Source: Echria macrotheca
Taxonomy: Eukaryota; Ascomycota; Sordariomycetes; Sordariales; Schizotheciaceae
NCBI GenBank assembly: GCA_030411725.1
Contig: MU839836.1
Coordinates: forward strand, 434,001-498,000
Reading direction: 5' to 3'
Length of the DNA stretch: 64,000 nucleotides
The stretch's first letter is position 1. Each line of letters opens with the position of its first letter. The notes below the pieces were generated by a model that made no database searches, was not told the DNA's origin, and saw only the letters and a list, made by a program, of their open reading frames with translations. Below, one piece after another: positions 55,425 through 64,000 of the stretch. The position numbers were made by a program, and so were the translations under genes.

Positions 55425-56297
55425 TCAAGCGATAGTAATATCCCGCACAACATGCGCCCTAAACTTGGGCACCACAATCTTCAAAACATCCCCCTCCATC
55501 TTGGCCGTGACGCCCTCCATATCAACGCGCCCGGGGAAGTTGAACGTGCGCGCGAACTGCCCGACAGTCCGCTCAATCACCTCCGGGCGGGTGTCCTTTG
55601 TTGGCTGCTGCTGCTGCTCATCCGCGGCAGCTGGCTGGGGAATCTCGGTTTCTGTGGATGTAGTGGAGACGGGCTTGGGCGAGGGCGACTCGGACTCAGC
55701 CGGCGTGGGGACGGGCGAGGTCGAACGCTGGCTTAGCGTCGTGGTCGCCTCGTCGTCCTCTGTGTCGTCTTCGACTGTGGCGTGGTGGTTGTTGACGACG
55801 ACGAAGTCGTCTGTGTTGGTCTCAACCTTCTCGGGCTCTGGCTCAGTTGCCTCGGCTTCAGGTTGGGACTGGACCTGAGGTTCTGACCCGGCCTGAGGTT
55901 GGGGCTCAGACTGCTGTGGCTCGGCGGCCGGCGTCTCAGACTCGGCTTGTGGCTTCTTCAGTCTGTAGGTTCGCACCAACCGGCCCTTGACGGCGAGAGA
56001 CTCGGGACCAGTCGAGCTGATGTTGATGTTCTCGCGCTTGATGCCGGGAAGGTGGCCATCGATCTCAAAGGTGGTCTCGGTCTCGCGTAGATCAAAGCGT
56101 GGCTGCAAGACTACCGGCTGCTGGCGTTGGTGGTGACGAGGGTGGCAGTTAGGGGCGCCGAGCGACAAGAAGAGCGGCAGAATATCTTCGAGGAGATCGA
56201 GAGAAGGGCTGGCAGAGATGTATGACGGCGCCCTGTGGGAGATTCTGGTGGGTCCGAAGATGGGATAGACCCGCGGTGTGGTGTAGACTGAGAACAT
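55425..56297 (-). CDS. Small heat-shock protein (Hsp20/alpha-crystallin, Hsp30-like)
   Basis: Single exon, 290 aa from MFSVYTTPRVYP; the open frame continues to 56468, but the upstream residues look like leader. Small heat-shock proteins hold unfolding proteins as cytosolic oligomers. The alpha-crystallin domain is split: its first part (FDLRETETTFEIDGHLPGIK, then GRLVRTY; about 68-110) and its last part (GQFARTFNFPGRVDMEGVTA, then LKIVVPK; about 242-283) are separated by about 130 residues rich in Glu, Pro, Gln, Ser and Thr. A long insert at this place is known for Neurospora Hsp30. The end KIVVPKFRAHVVRDITIA carries an IxI/V-like tail. A heat-shock element lies 333 bp upstream of the ATG. 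Confidence 0.92.
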   Translation of the reverse strand: MFSVYTTPRVYPIFGPTRISHRAPSYISASPSLDLLEDILPLFLSLGAPNCHPRHHQRQQPVVLQPRFDLRETETTFEIDGHLPGIKRENINISSTGPESLAVKGRLVRTYRLKKPQAESETPAAEPQQSEPQPQAGSEPQVQSQPEAEATEPEPEKVETNTDDFVVVNNHHATVEDDTEDDEATTTLSQRSTSPVPTPAESESPSPKPVSTTSTETEIPQPAAADEQQQQPTKDTRPEVIERTVGQFARTFNFPGRVDMEGVTAKMEGDVLKIVVPKFRAHVVRDITIA

Positions 56298-56615
56298 GTT
56301 GGCGACTGTGCTGGTAGTCGTTGCTGTGAAGCCGATCGTGGTTGAGGTGGAGCTGAGGCGAGGCTGAATGAAGCGGCTGAAGCTGAGACTGAAGCTGAGC
56401 TGGGAGATGTGAGATGGAAGTGTGATAATTCTGGGAAAGATCAGGAGACAAAAAGTGGAATGGAGCAAGATTTAAGTACTGAGCGGTAGTGATCATCTTT
56501 TGGTCGCTCGTAAGCGACGCGAAGGCGAATGTTGGCTAATCATGCACAAGCTGGATTGTGCTGGTCGCTTCTAGTCGTCAGCCTTGTACGCGCGGCGTGG
56601 ATTGCTGAAATGCTG

Positions 56616-56627
56616 ATTGGTCATTGG
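56616..56627 (-). promoter_or_regulatory. Two CCAAT boxes upstream of the small heat-shock gene
   Basis: CCAAT on the minus strand at 56616-56620 and 56623-56627, next to the heat-shock element. Confidence 0.5.
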
Positions 56628-56629
56628 CC

Positions 56630-56642
56630 GAAGCTTCTGGAA
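56630..56642 (-). promoter_or_regulatory. Heat-shock element (three perfect units)
   Basis: GAA-nn-TTC-nn-GAA, an exact three-unit HSF1 binding site, with a further GAA at 56650. It lies 333 bp before the ATG of the Hsp20 gene and next to two CCAAT boxes. Confidence 0.75.
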
Positions 56643-57113
56643 GCTGCTGGAATTTCTTACCAATAACCCTAACCCTGAAGACCGACTAACCTCTGTGACC
56701 GGCGAGACTTCTGCTCACCACTCATAGAACAGACGTTGAGTACAGGACGGAGGTAGGGGAAACAAGTGCTTGAGTGTGTTTAATCCAAGGTAGAATTCAA
56801 AAATAAGTTTCAGCCTGTGAAACAGTCTAAATTCACGTCCTCCTCCGGAGAGCAGACCAACTGTTCTCTTTGTCCAGCGCTTCCGGACTTATCCTCCAGT
56901 ACGAATGACCATTAAACCCCATGCAAAAGAACCACAGACGCCGATAACCGAAAATTTGGTCAGTTCAGATCCCTTCGTTTCAGCCTATAAGCTCTGCAAA
57001 CGTAACGTTGCCGGCAGCCTCATAGTTCAGCTGAACCTGAGGAAGCCTTCCAATCCCGTTCAACTTCATGCGCCCGTTGAAAGGATGCAACGGATGGTAG
57101 GTGAAAAGACAGC
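56643..57113. other. Intergenic, no gene seen
   Basis: Upstream part of the Hsp20 promoter and 3' flank of the next minus-strand gene; an 83-codon frame at 56905 has no domain content. Confidence 0.4.
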
Positions 57114-58487
57114 TCATTTTCCACTCTCCTGCTGCTTCCATGCGAGGACGGTCTGAATGATAGATGCCGCCAATGAGAGAACGCTCGGCACCAGAGTCAG
57201 CACGAGCGACAATAATGCGAGCATAAGGGCATGTTGTGGTGAGCTATGTCGGTGGAGCCACTTATCCCAGGCTGTTCTAGGCTTCGGATTCTCGATCTCG
57301 TCGTTGAGCGCCATTAGTCGACCGCCGAAGACCGGGAATGCCTGGACCCGGTTACCTTCGTCTTCGCTATCTGTGTAGAACCATACGACATCCTCATCGC
57401 TAAGGGGATCGAATTCGGAATTCGCGATAAGTTTTCGCAATAGCTTTCGGCTTTGGCGACCGTCTTCGTCTAGTTGGTGGAACAAAACTCGGAGTGTGTG
57501 CAGGATCTCAAGGCCGACTTCGCGAGGGAAGTGTGGCGACTTGTATCTTCATTACGAGTTAGTTGTGAGTTGATACACTGCCCTTCCTCTGAATGAGGGA
57601 GAGTTTCTGGGTGGAAGGATGAAAAGGTGATGGAAGAAGTCTCCTCTTTTAGCTCCAAATTGTACCCATGAACGAGCACATGCTTTTCTCTCAGGGGCAG
57701 AGACAAACGGAGCTGAACAGACGAGAAAGAAGGTGCTGGAAACGTACCCAGGCTCCGTCCTCCTCCTGTCGTTGTCCACCCTGAGACACTCCGCGATAAA
57801 GCCAACATGGTGGAAAATGAACAAATTTCCCTGTTTGTCCAACTTCAGGTGATTTTGTACTTCATCTGTAGGTCGAATCTTGAGCTTAGCTGTAGTAACT
57901 AGGTTGTATGCCGTGAGTTCGTCCCGGATCTTAATCCACCTGCGGTCCTTGATTGGTATCGGGAGGGGGTCGGGAGGAAACGAGTTGGTGACAACAACAT
58001 TCAGGGACTCGTTCATGTACCACGCCCTTTCTCCATACATAGTGACGCCAATCATTGTTAGAATGCGGGCGGCTAACAAGAAAGCTTTCTCTCGGCAAAT
58101 GGGGGTTTCCCTGTCATTGGAAGGGACAGGATCAAAATAAAGGTCCATACACTTGCTGCGTGAGTGATTCGGGTCGGCTCTCCTTAGGAACGCTATGATG
58201 TCGAACAAATCCTGATGCTTGTGGATAACCTGGGCATGCCTGGAAAACGGTAGCGGTGGGTAGCGCTGGGCGGCTTTCTTGTAGAACTCGATAAAGGCTC
58301 GCTTCGCATGGAATCTGCGTTTCCAAGGGCATTCGGAGTCATCTTTGTGGCAGATTGACTCGAGGTCATTGGTGCTGGAGTCCGGGCAGTCCGGGCAGTA
58401 ACGGTTCCAGTCCCAGAGGGCCTGGCACAGCCCCTTCGACTCTGCCCTGCTGAGTGAAGAGAGCGGCCTATAATCGAGGTAAGACAT
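57114..58487 (-). CDS. Unknown-family protein with C-terminal membrane anchor
   Basis: Two exons, 57748-58487 and 57114-57546, give 390 aa. I do not recognise the family. The N-terminal Cys-rich patch (CPDCPDSSTNDLESIC..SECPW, about 31-54) may bind metal. KRRFHAKRAFIEFYKKAA and QVIHKHQDLFDIIAFLRRAD follow, then a helix-rich centre (EKAFLLAARILTM) and, spanning the intron, FHHVGFIAECLRV and VGLEILHTLRVLFHQLDEDG. The protein ends with a long hydrophobic stretch (about 352-383, ALMLALLSLVLTLVPSVLS and beyond) and KQQESGK, which looks like a tail anchor. A full-length paralogue lies at 61636-62988 in the same orientation. The GTACGT donor and AAG acceptor are in the same place in both genes, which supports the model. 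Confidence 0.75.
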
Positions 58488-59681
58488 GTCGCACGCTGTT
58501 TTCTAGTCTTGGGTAGAGCACTTGGTAAAGGCTGGTGGTTTGGAGCTCAACGGTAAGGGGAACGCAATCGTTAACAAATAAGAAAGGCCGGCACCTCGCC
58601 AGGAGGAGGTATGTTCCGCGCAGTTCGCGCCATCTGCTTTTGGACCCCGGTAGGCAATTTCCCGGTCAGGTTTCACAAGCCCCTCATATAATGCATAGCT
58701 AGGTACCTACACAGCAAGTCGTGTCTCCAAAAGAGAGGGTACTTACATGTACCTTATACACGTAGTCCAGTCCCCTGAAATATCGTTGCTTCCATCTAGG
58801 GCTAGTGGAAACCGAACTTGCATAACAGCCCAGTGGAGTTCACGTCAACGTTCTTAGAGAAAAGGCTGATTTAATATGCACGAATTTTTGATATTTTGAG
58901 ACCTTCCCCCTCTCAACTCGCTTCCATGGGTTGGACAACATGGCGGGGCAACGTTGTTGTCCTTCTTGGTACAGGGGCACAACATAGATTGTGCAATACG
59001 GAATTGGGACAAAGTATTACAGCGTATTCGCGGACCAAGGTGTATCATCTTTTACTAAGAACACGAAAAGAGGCATAAACCTTCGGCCAGTACATTTGGT
59101 GATGGAGCTTCTATCTCCATCGTAGATATCACATCCCTCTTTTCGGGTCGACTCGATTCTTAGGTGGGCAACCAACTTTAGATGTCCACGAGCCCGATGG
59201 TTATGCCGTTCATCATCAAGTTACACCACGAAGGTTGTGAGACAAAGTCCGGTTTATCTCGACATAGTTACACCTAGACATACCAGAGGCTTCGTCCGTT
59301 TCAAGGACTCGGACTCGGCCAATGTAACCACAATGACCGTCTGCTACATAAAACTCAAATTACACCGGATCTAAATTACAAATTTCATCGTATTCGCCAA
59401 CTCCTCTGACCCAATCCCCCACCAAAACTCGAAAACATGACATGAAGCAAAACGCAAAGAGACATCCCGAATGACTTATGACGCGTCTTGTCCCCAATGG
59501 TCCCATCTTCCATTGCTGGTGTCGACCTTCTAAAGACGTGCTGAATGAGTACTTAGCTTTGGTGTCAATTCTGATCAGTTATGAGAATTCCCACGCATAA
59601 ATTCCAACGAACGCAACAAGACTTACGTCCAACCCTCTCATGACCTGAGTTTGATGGAGATCCCCCCGCAAGGGCCGTTAA
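58488..59681. other. AT-richer intergenic region, no gene seen
   Basis: Between the two minus-strand genes. TAGGTACCTA-type sequence lies near 58701-58712. No supported gene; frames are under 70 codons. Confidence 0.45.
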
Positions 59682-60197
59682 CTACATGGACTGCGTGCAC
59701 AGCTCCTCCTGATTGTTTTTGCTAGGAACATATTGCGGGTCACGAGCTTTAATGTCAAGCTGGTCTGCAGCAGCTGGTCTCAATACTCGCTGAAGTTCAA
59801 TATAAGCATTATTCTGCTCTTCTTGCTGACGGTTATGAACCCAGTCTCGGTAATCCTCGATCACTTTTTTTACGTCTGCGTGGCTACCGGATTCCACGAC
59901 AACCTGGACCTGGTAGGAGGCCTTAGCTTTGTCTTTGGTTTTCCCTTTCGTTTTGTCGTTGGGTTTGGGTGGGACTTGGCAGCGCCGAACGAGTCTGACC
60001 GCCTGGATAGGTAATAGCACTGGCTGATCCGCCTCGGGGGGAGTCCCCGGCACAAAACAGCCGCGGAGAGCATTGAGCAGCTCGCCATTTGTCACTTTTT
60101 CTTTGAAATAAGTCTTGACATAACCTCCGTTGTGATCCGATTTTGAAGAAGGAGACTTTTGGGTTTTGCTAGAGCTTGGCATTTTGAGGCTGGTCAA
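59682..60197 (-). CDS. Hypothetical protein, lysine/glutamine-rich
   Basis: Open frame of 171 aa (166 aa from the internal Met of MPSSSKTQKSP, which is the better start). I do not recognise it. A basic Ser/Lys start is followed by YVKTYFKEKVTNGELLNAL, then a Lys-rich linker (PKPNDKTKGKTKDKAKA) and a strand/helix segment SYQVQVVVESGSHADVKKVI. The end is Gln/Glu-rich. No membrane helix or signal peptide. It sits alone between the two paralogues of the membrane-anchored family, on the same strand. The even mix of strand- and helix-forming stretches suggests real coding. Confidence 0.5.
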   Translation of the reverse strand: MTSLKMPSSSKTQKSPSSKSDHNGGYVKTYFKEKVTNGELLNALRGCFVPGTPPEADQPVLLPIQAVRLVRRCQVPPKPNDKTKGKTKDKAKASYQVQVVVESGSHADVKKVIEDYRDWVHNRQQEEQNNAYIELQRVLRPAAADQLDIKARDPQYVPSKNNQEELCTQSM

Positions 60198-61635
60198 GTT
60201 CCAATGAAGCTAGGATCAACACCTCTATCTCTTGGATTATCAAGGTCAAACACAATACTAAACTTTGTGTAGATATGTAGTGGTATGTCTGGTCTGAGCG
60301 TAAATACTGCCGACACACATCCAACTTTATATCTATCCAGACATCAGCCGCGTCCATGGATCAAGAGCCGTAAGTGAGCCGTAAGTCATCTCTGAGTCTT
60401 GACATGCAAACTTTACAAAATACGCATAGTCACCATGGGTCATCTTCTAGTCACGTTAGTATCAAACTTTAGGTTCTGTCTCTTTGTTCCAGGATCGAGA
60501 ACTTGGTCAGACATATCTGTCCTCTTGTTTATTCCGCTATGGATATCGACGGGCGACAAAAATACAGACAAACTATTTGAGCAGTCACTTTCAGCCCAAG
60601 GATATCATGTCCAGGACAATTCCAGTTACGTCAGAAACTTGAGATCAAAACAACTTAGCACAAGACTATCAATACTCAAGTCATACAAGCTAATCCCTCG
60701 TCGTGCCATGTCATTTCCTGCGATCCATAAACCTATTCACACGATAACGCCACGCCACATGACATCTCACATTCCCAAAGCTGAAACCGAGCCATCCCCA
60801 ATCTAGAGCAACCCGTCCCTGACAATGAATGAGCCAAAGACATCCTCACTCGCTACCTTCGCAAACTTGTGACTCTAAGGAGTGAGTGACCCACCACGTC
60901 TCAACCAACCGACTCCATCTCGAAACGGGGAAATGGGGAATGTGAAATGCGAAATGAATAACGCTCCGTAGTGGAATCGCCAAACCCTATCCACCCAGAA
61001 CAAACAACAAAGAAGCCATGTAATAACTAGTAAAAAAAAAAAAGTCCTAACCAACCCCACAACCACGCCAGTCCAAGGCTCCCCGCCGATCCCAAAGTCC
61101 CCGAGAGTCAGGGTTCTCGCTTTCATGATTTTGCAACCGCCGAACCCAAGGAGGACAGGAGGACGATTGGATATTTAGGTACTCCGCTATGGCCCGTCTT
61201 CGAAGCCTAGGATGTAGAGTTTGGAAGTGGTGGTGGTGGTAGTAGTAGTAGTAGTTTCTATAATCATAGTTACGATAATAATAATAGTGTAAGAGTGTCG
61301 ATATTAACAGTGGTAATGCTACCCTCACCATCTTTTAACGATAACAGCCAGCTTATACAGGTAACCTAGGTATGCAGACATGGAATAAAGCGCGATGGGA
61401 ACGAGTTGCTATGCGATATATCTCCCTAGGCTATGATTCTATCATACCTATTCAGAGAACTGGCTTCATGGACCCTGCCGGCACAGCACGTCCAAAATCT
61501 CGTTTCAGAAAAAAGCAGACTAACTATTTTTTCTGGTTTCTGGGCATTGCCTTCTCCTACCTCCACCACTTCCAGACTTGATCTTCTTCCATGTGGTGTG
61601 CTTTCAAGAAAAAGGACATCCTTCCCTTGCACAGC
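60198..61635. other. Gene-free AT-richer region with microsatellites
   Basis: A GGT/AGT microsatellite lies at about 61227-61256 and ATAAT repeats near 61275-61290. An ACCTAGGTA site is at 61364-61372. The frame at 60399-60806 (135 codons) has no domain content. Confidence 0.45.
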
Positions 61636-62988
61636 CTAGACACTATAGTACCCGCTTATACACGGCATTCCAGTATGACGCTTGAAAGATGTGTAGACCC
61701 ACTCCTGGAAATCCGGACGGGGGATCATGTTGCAAAGCGCCTCCAGCCTCGGACCGAAAATTCGGTATTTCCGGACCCGGCGGCCGACACCGCCATCGTT
61801 GTTTAGTCTTGAGAAATAGTATACGACGGAGTGTTCGGGGCTGAGGGGGTCGAAGCCGGAATTGGCGACGAGCGTATCAAGCAGGTCTCGGCTCTCTGGC
61901 CCGTACAGTGGCCGCTTGTCGAAGAGGATGCGGATCGTGTGCAGGACCTCGAGCGCGACTTCGTGGTGGATGTGGGGTGAGATGTATGTCCTTTAAAAGC
62001 CAGTGAGTGAGTTTTCTTTTCGTTTGTAATAAACTGCATGTGTAATAAGGAATAGGTACCCTTGGCCAAGGATTGGGGAGAGAGAGCATGGAGGAGGTAA
62101 AAAAAAAACGAGAGAATCAAATCATGCAGGGACAGGGAGACAGGGAACATACCCGTCGCTGTCGCGGGCTTCCATTCTATTATAGGAGACCCTGAGACAC
62201 TCAAACAGGAAACCTAAGTGGTGGAAGAAGTGTAGATTTCCGGCTTCGTCCAGCTCCAGGTGCTTGCGAAGATCATTCGTAGGCTGGATCGTCACGTTGG
62301 CCAGGGTGACTAGGTTGTGCGCGTTGAGCCTAGGCTCCCTTTCGACCCGCCGCATATCCTTGGTTTCTTCTTCTGTTGACGTGATTTGAGGGAACACGTT
62401 TCTCAAGGCGACATGGAGCGGAATGTCCATAGGCCAGCAGCCCGTTCCCGTTCCTTGCCCTTCAGAAGAAAATGTGACCATGGTCAGAATGCGCGCGGCG
62501 AACAAAAATGCCTCCTCTCGACAAGTGGCAGCAGGACCAGGTCCGTGGCCACAGGTAGAAGAAGAAACAGGGCTGGTGTTAAAGTATAGTTCCATACACT
62601 GGCGGCGCGTGAGCTCGGGATCGGCTGTTCTGAGAAACGCAATGATGTCGAAAAGATCCTGGTGCTTGTGGATAACTTGATCGTCGTGTCCGAACGGTGG
62701 TGCAGTGTATTGCTCGGCCAGGTCCCCGTAAAAGCCGATAAAGGCCCGCTTCGCATGGAATCTAGCTTTCCATGGACACCCGTATTCGTCTTCCTCACAG
62801 GTCGGCTCGAGATCATCGGTGGTAGAGTCGGGGCAGTTATGACATATTATCCTATGATCCCCGATTCCCTGATTCCAGTCCCACATAGCTTGGCATAGGG
62901 CCTTTGCCTCAGATCTGGTCGGCCGTGAAAGAGGCTTGTAAGGGGTGGCGGCGAGGGCCGTCTCGCTGGCTGGCTTGTCGCCCTCCAT
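61636..62988 (-). CDS. Unknown-family protein, soluble paralogue
   Basis: Two exons, 62153-62988 and 61636-61990, give 396 aa. Paralogue of the protein at 57114-58487. Shared features in order are LCQAMWDWN against LCQALWDWN, the Cys patch CHNCPDSTTDDLEPTC..CPW, RFHAKRAFIGFY, QVIHKHQDLFDIIAFLRTADPE, CMELYF, EEAFLFAARILTM, FHHLGFLFECLRV and, after the intron, ISPHIHHEVALEVLHTIRILF. Between CMELYF and EEAF it has a small Ser/Gly/His insert. The two proteins part after about residue 360. Here the end is WVYTSFKRHTGMPCISGYYSV, with no hydrophobic anchor, so it should be soluble or rely on a partner. Function unknown. The conserved His/Cys/Asp positions suggest a metal site. Confidence 0.72.
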
Positions 62989-64000
62989 GTTGGTTTGCTG
63001 CTTGGTGTGGACTGAATGGGAATGGTGATTGGGAACGTGGGCAAGGCCTGGAATTTATAGACAAGCTGCCATCAGACTTTCCTGTCGATGTAATTCATCC
63101 CATTTGTGCGGCCCGCATCGTGGACGGTTGAGCTTTACATGTGACACCCCGTTCGGGTTTCATCAACTTGTTCATCTTATGTGCTGCAGACCGCTCACGA
63201 ATAGGAGCTTGCTTGCTTCGCTTGTCTTATGTGTAGGTATATTGCCCTACGTGTGCGTATTGTACCCCGTTAAAGAAGCATCAAGCTCGCTACTGACTAT
63301 CATCCCATCGACGCTCAGCCATCGCGGGTATTGTCCCAGTGGCGAGTTGTATAGGGCCGGATTGTTCAGTCTCGTGAGCATTCTCATGTAGGTCTAGTCT
63401 TCAGGTGGTTGTCACCAAGTCAACCTCTTGGTCTGGACTCGTCGAGGACTACAGACTGGGCGTGGTCAGGACAGCTGGGTCCCCAGTCAAACGGGTACAA
63501 ATATCAAATTCCGTCTCAAAGCCACAAGAGTTGCGGATTTGCTCAGGCATGTTTGTCTCCCGGTGAATTCCGCCGTCCAGGTTCCCATCCACGTCTCCAA
63601 CAACGCCCATAACTTGGGATCACAAGTCAATAACGTTTCATTATATCTTCCTCAACATCTTGACATGAGGACATTCCGTGTTTCCAATTGCATGAGCCCC
63701 ACTCTATCGTGTTCATTACACATGATCTCAAACCGACGCCGACATGCCTAAGCTGCAATTGGATCCCGCCAAATCGGCAACACACATGGGTATCCAATAC
63801 TGAACACCAAATCCTATGAACATGCAAATAGATAAGGTAACCTTTATCCATCTCGACAACCGAATACGCCACTAACTAACGCTGGGACTCATCAACCGCT
63901 GCGGCAAGTCTACTTGAGATGTGATCCCGTCACCCTCCTCCTCGCAACATCCGCCCAGCTCTTTGCCGTTGGTAATGATGGCACTTTGACGCCGCCAGCC
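62989..64000. other. Right end of window, no gene seen
   Basis: Upstream region of the minus-strand paralogue. All frames are short (at most 120 codons) and overlap on both strands. A gene may start beyond the window. Confidence 0.4.

Noticed and set aside
1..64000. CRISPR array, bacterial operon or insertion sequence
   Set aside because: No regular spacer-repeat arrays, ribosome-binding sites or transposase genes. Spliced genes and the tRNA show a eukaryotic nuclear sequence.
57000..64000. Repeat-induced point mutation (RIP) of the AT-richer right end
   Set aside because: The base composition is lower in GC, but two intact paralogous genes remain without an excess of stop codons. I could not compute RIP indices (TpA/ApT), which would decide it.

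Overview
The window is nuclear DNA of a filamentous ascomycete, most likely a Sordariomycete close to the Chaetomiaceae/Sordariales. The reasons are short introns (about 45-85 nt) with GT..AG ends and branch-point-like CTAAC/CTGAC motifs, GC-rich genes, several zinc-cluster regulators, a cellulose-active AA9 enzyme with a CBM1 tail, fungal HeLo-like proteins, a CFEM receptor-like protein and a eukaryotic initiator tRNA. There are no operons. I built exon models by hand from splice signals, and the multi-exon genes listed close in frame with totals divisible by three.

0.5-8.6 kb: a glutathione S-transferase, a Zn(II)2Cys6 regulator and a zinc alcohol dehydrogenase, separated by gene-poor stretches. 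A degenerate 27-bp tandem repeat lies in the GST/regulator intergenic region, and a tRNA-like relic lies near 6.45 kb. 11.9-18.8 kb: a CFEM membrane protein, mitochondrial ribosomal protein uL22m (opposite strand), a Cys-rich type I membrane protein and a seven-helix membrane protein. 20.7-25.6 kb: a LaeA-like methyltransferase and a FAD-dependent amine/amino-acid oxidase. 26.3 kb: initiator tRNA-Met.

26.8-35.5 kb: a HeLo-like/P-loop GTPase fusion, two tandem F-box-like genes, a secreted nucleoside hydrolase and a second LaeA-like methyltransferase. 35.9-40.0 kb: a zinc-cluster regulator directly downstream of fumarylacetoacetase (tyrosine catabolism). 41-45 kb: a Pro-rich hypothetical, an RNase H-like protein that lacks a catalytic acid, and a secreted AA9 lytic polysaccharide monooxygenase.

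46.4-54.9 kb is the most unusual part. It holds an orphan zinc-finger fragment, a 194-aa unknown, a 70-aa single-pass membrane microprotein, a non-canonical zinc-cluster protein with a 39-residue internal duplication, a HeLo-like protein, and a divergently transcribed C2H2 protein whose last fingers match the orphan fragment. 55.4-63 kb: a small heat-shock protein with a split alpha-crystallin domain and an upstream heat-shock element, then two paralogues of an unknown family, one with and one without a C-terminal membrane anchor.

Candidates for an undescribed system are (i) the regulator/HeLo-like/C2H2 module with its satellite fragments at 46-55 kb, (ii) the HeLo-like-GTPase fusion, and (iii) the anchored/unanchored paralogue pair at 57-63 kb. 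All three resemble lineage-specific fungal self/non-self or cell-death loci, but that role is inference.
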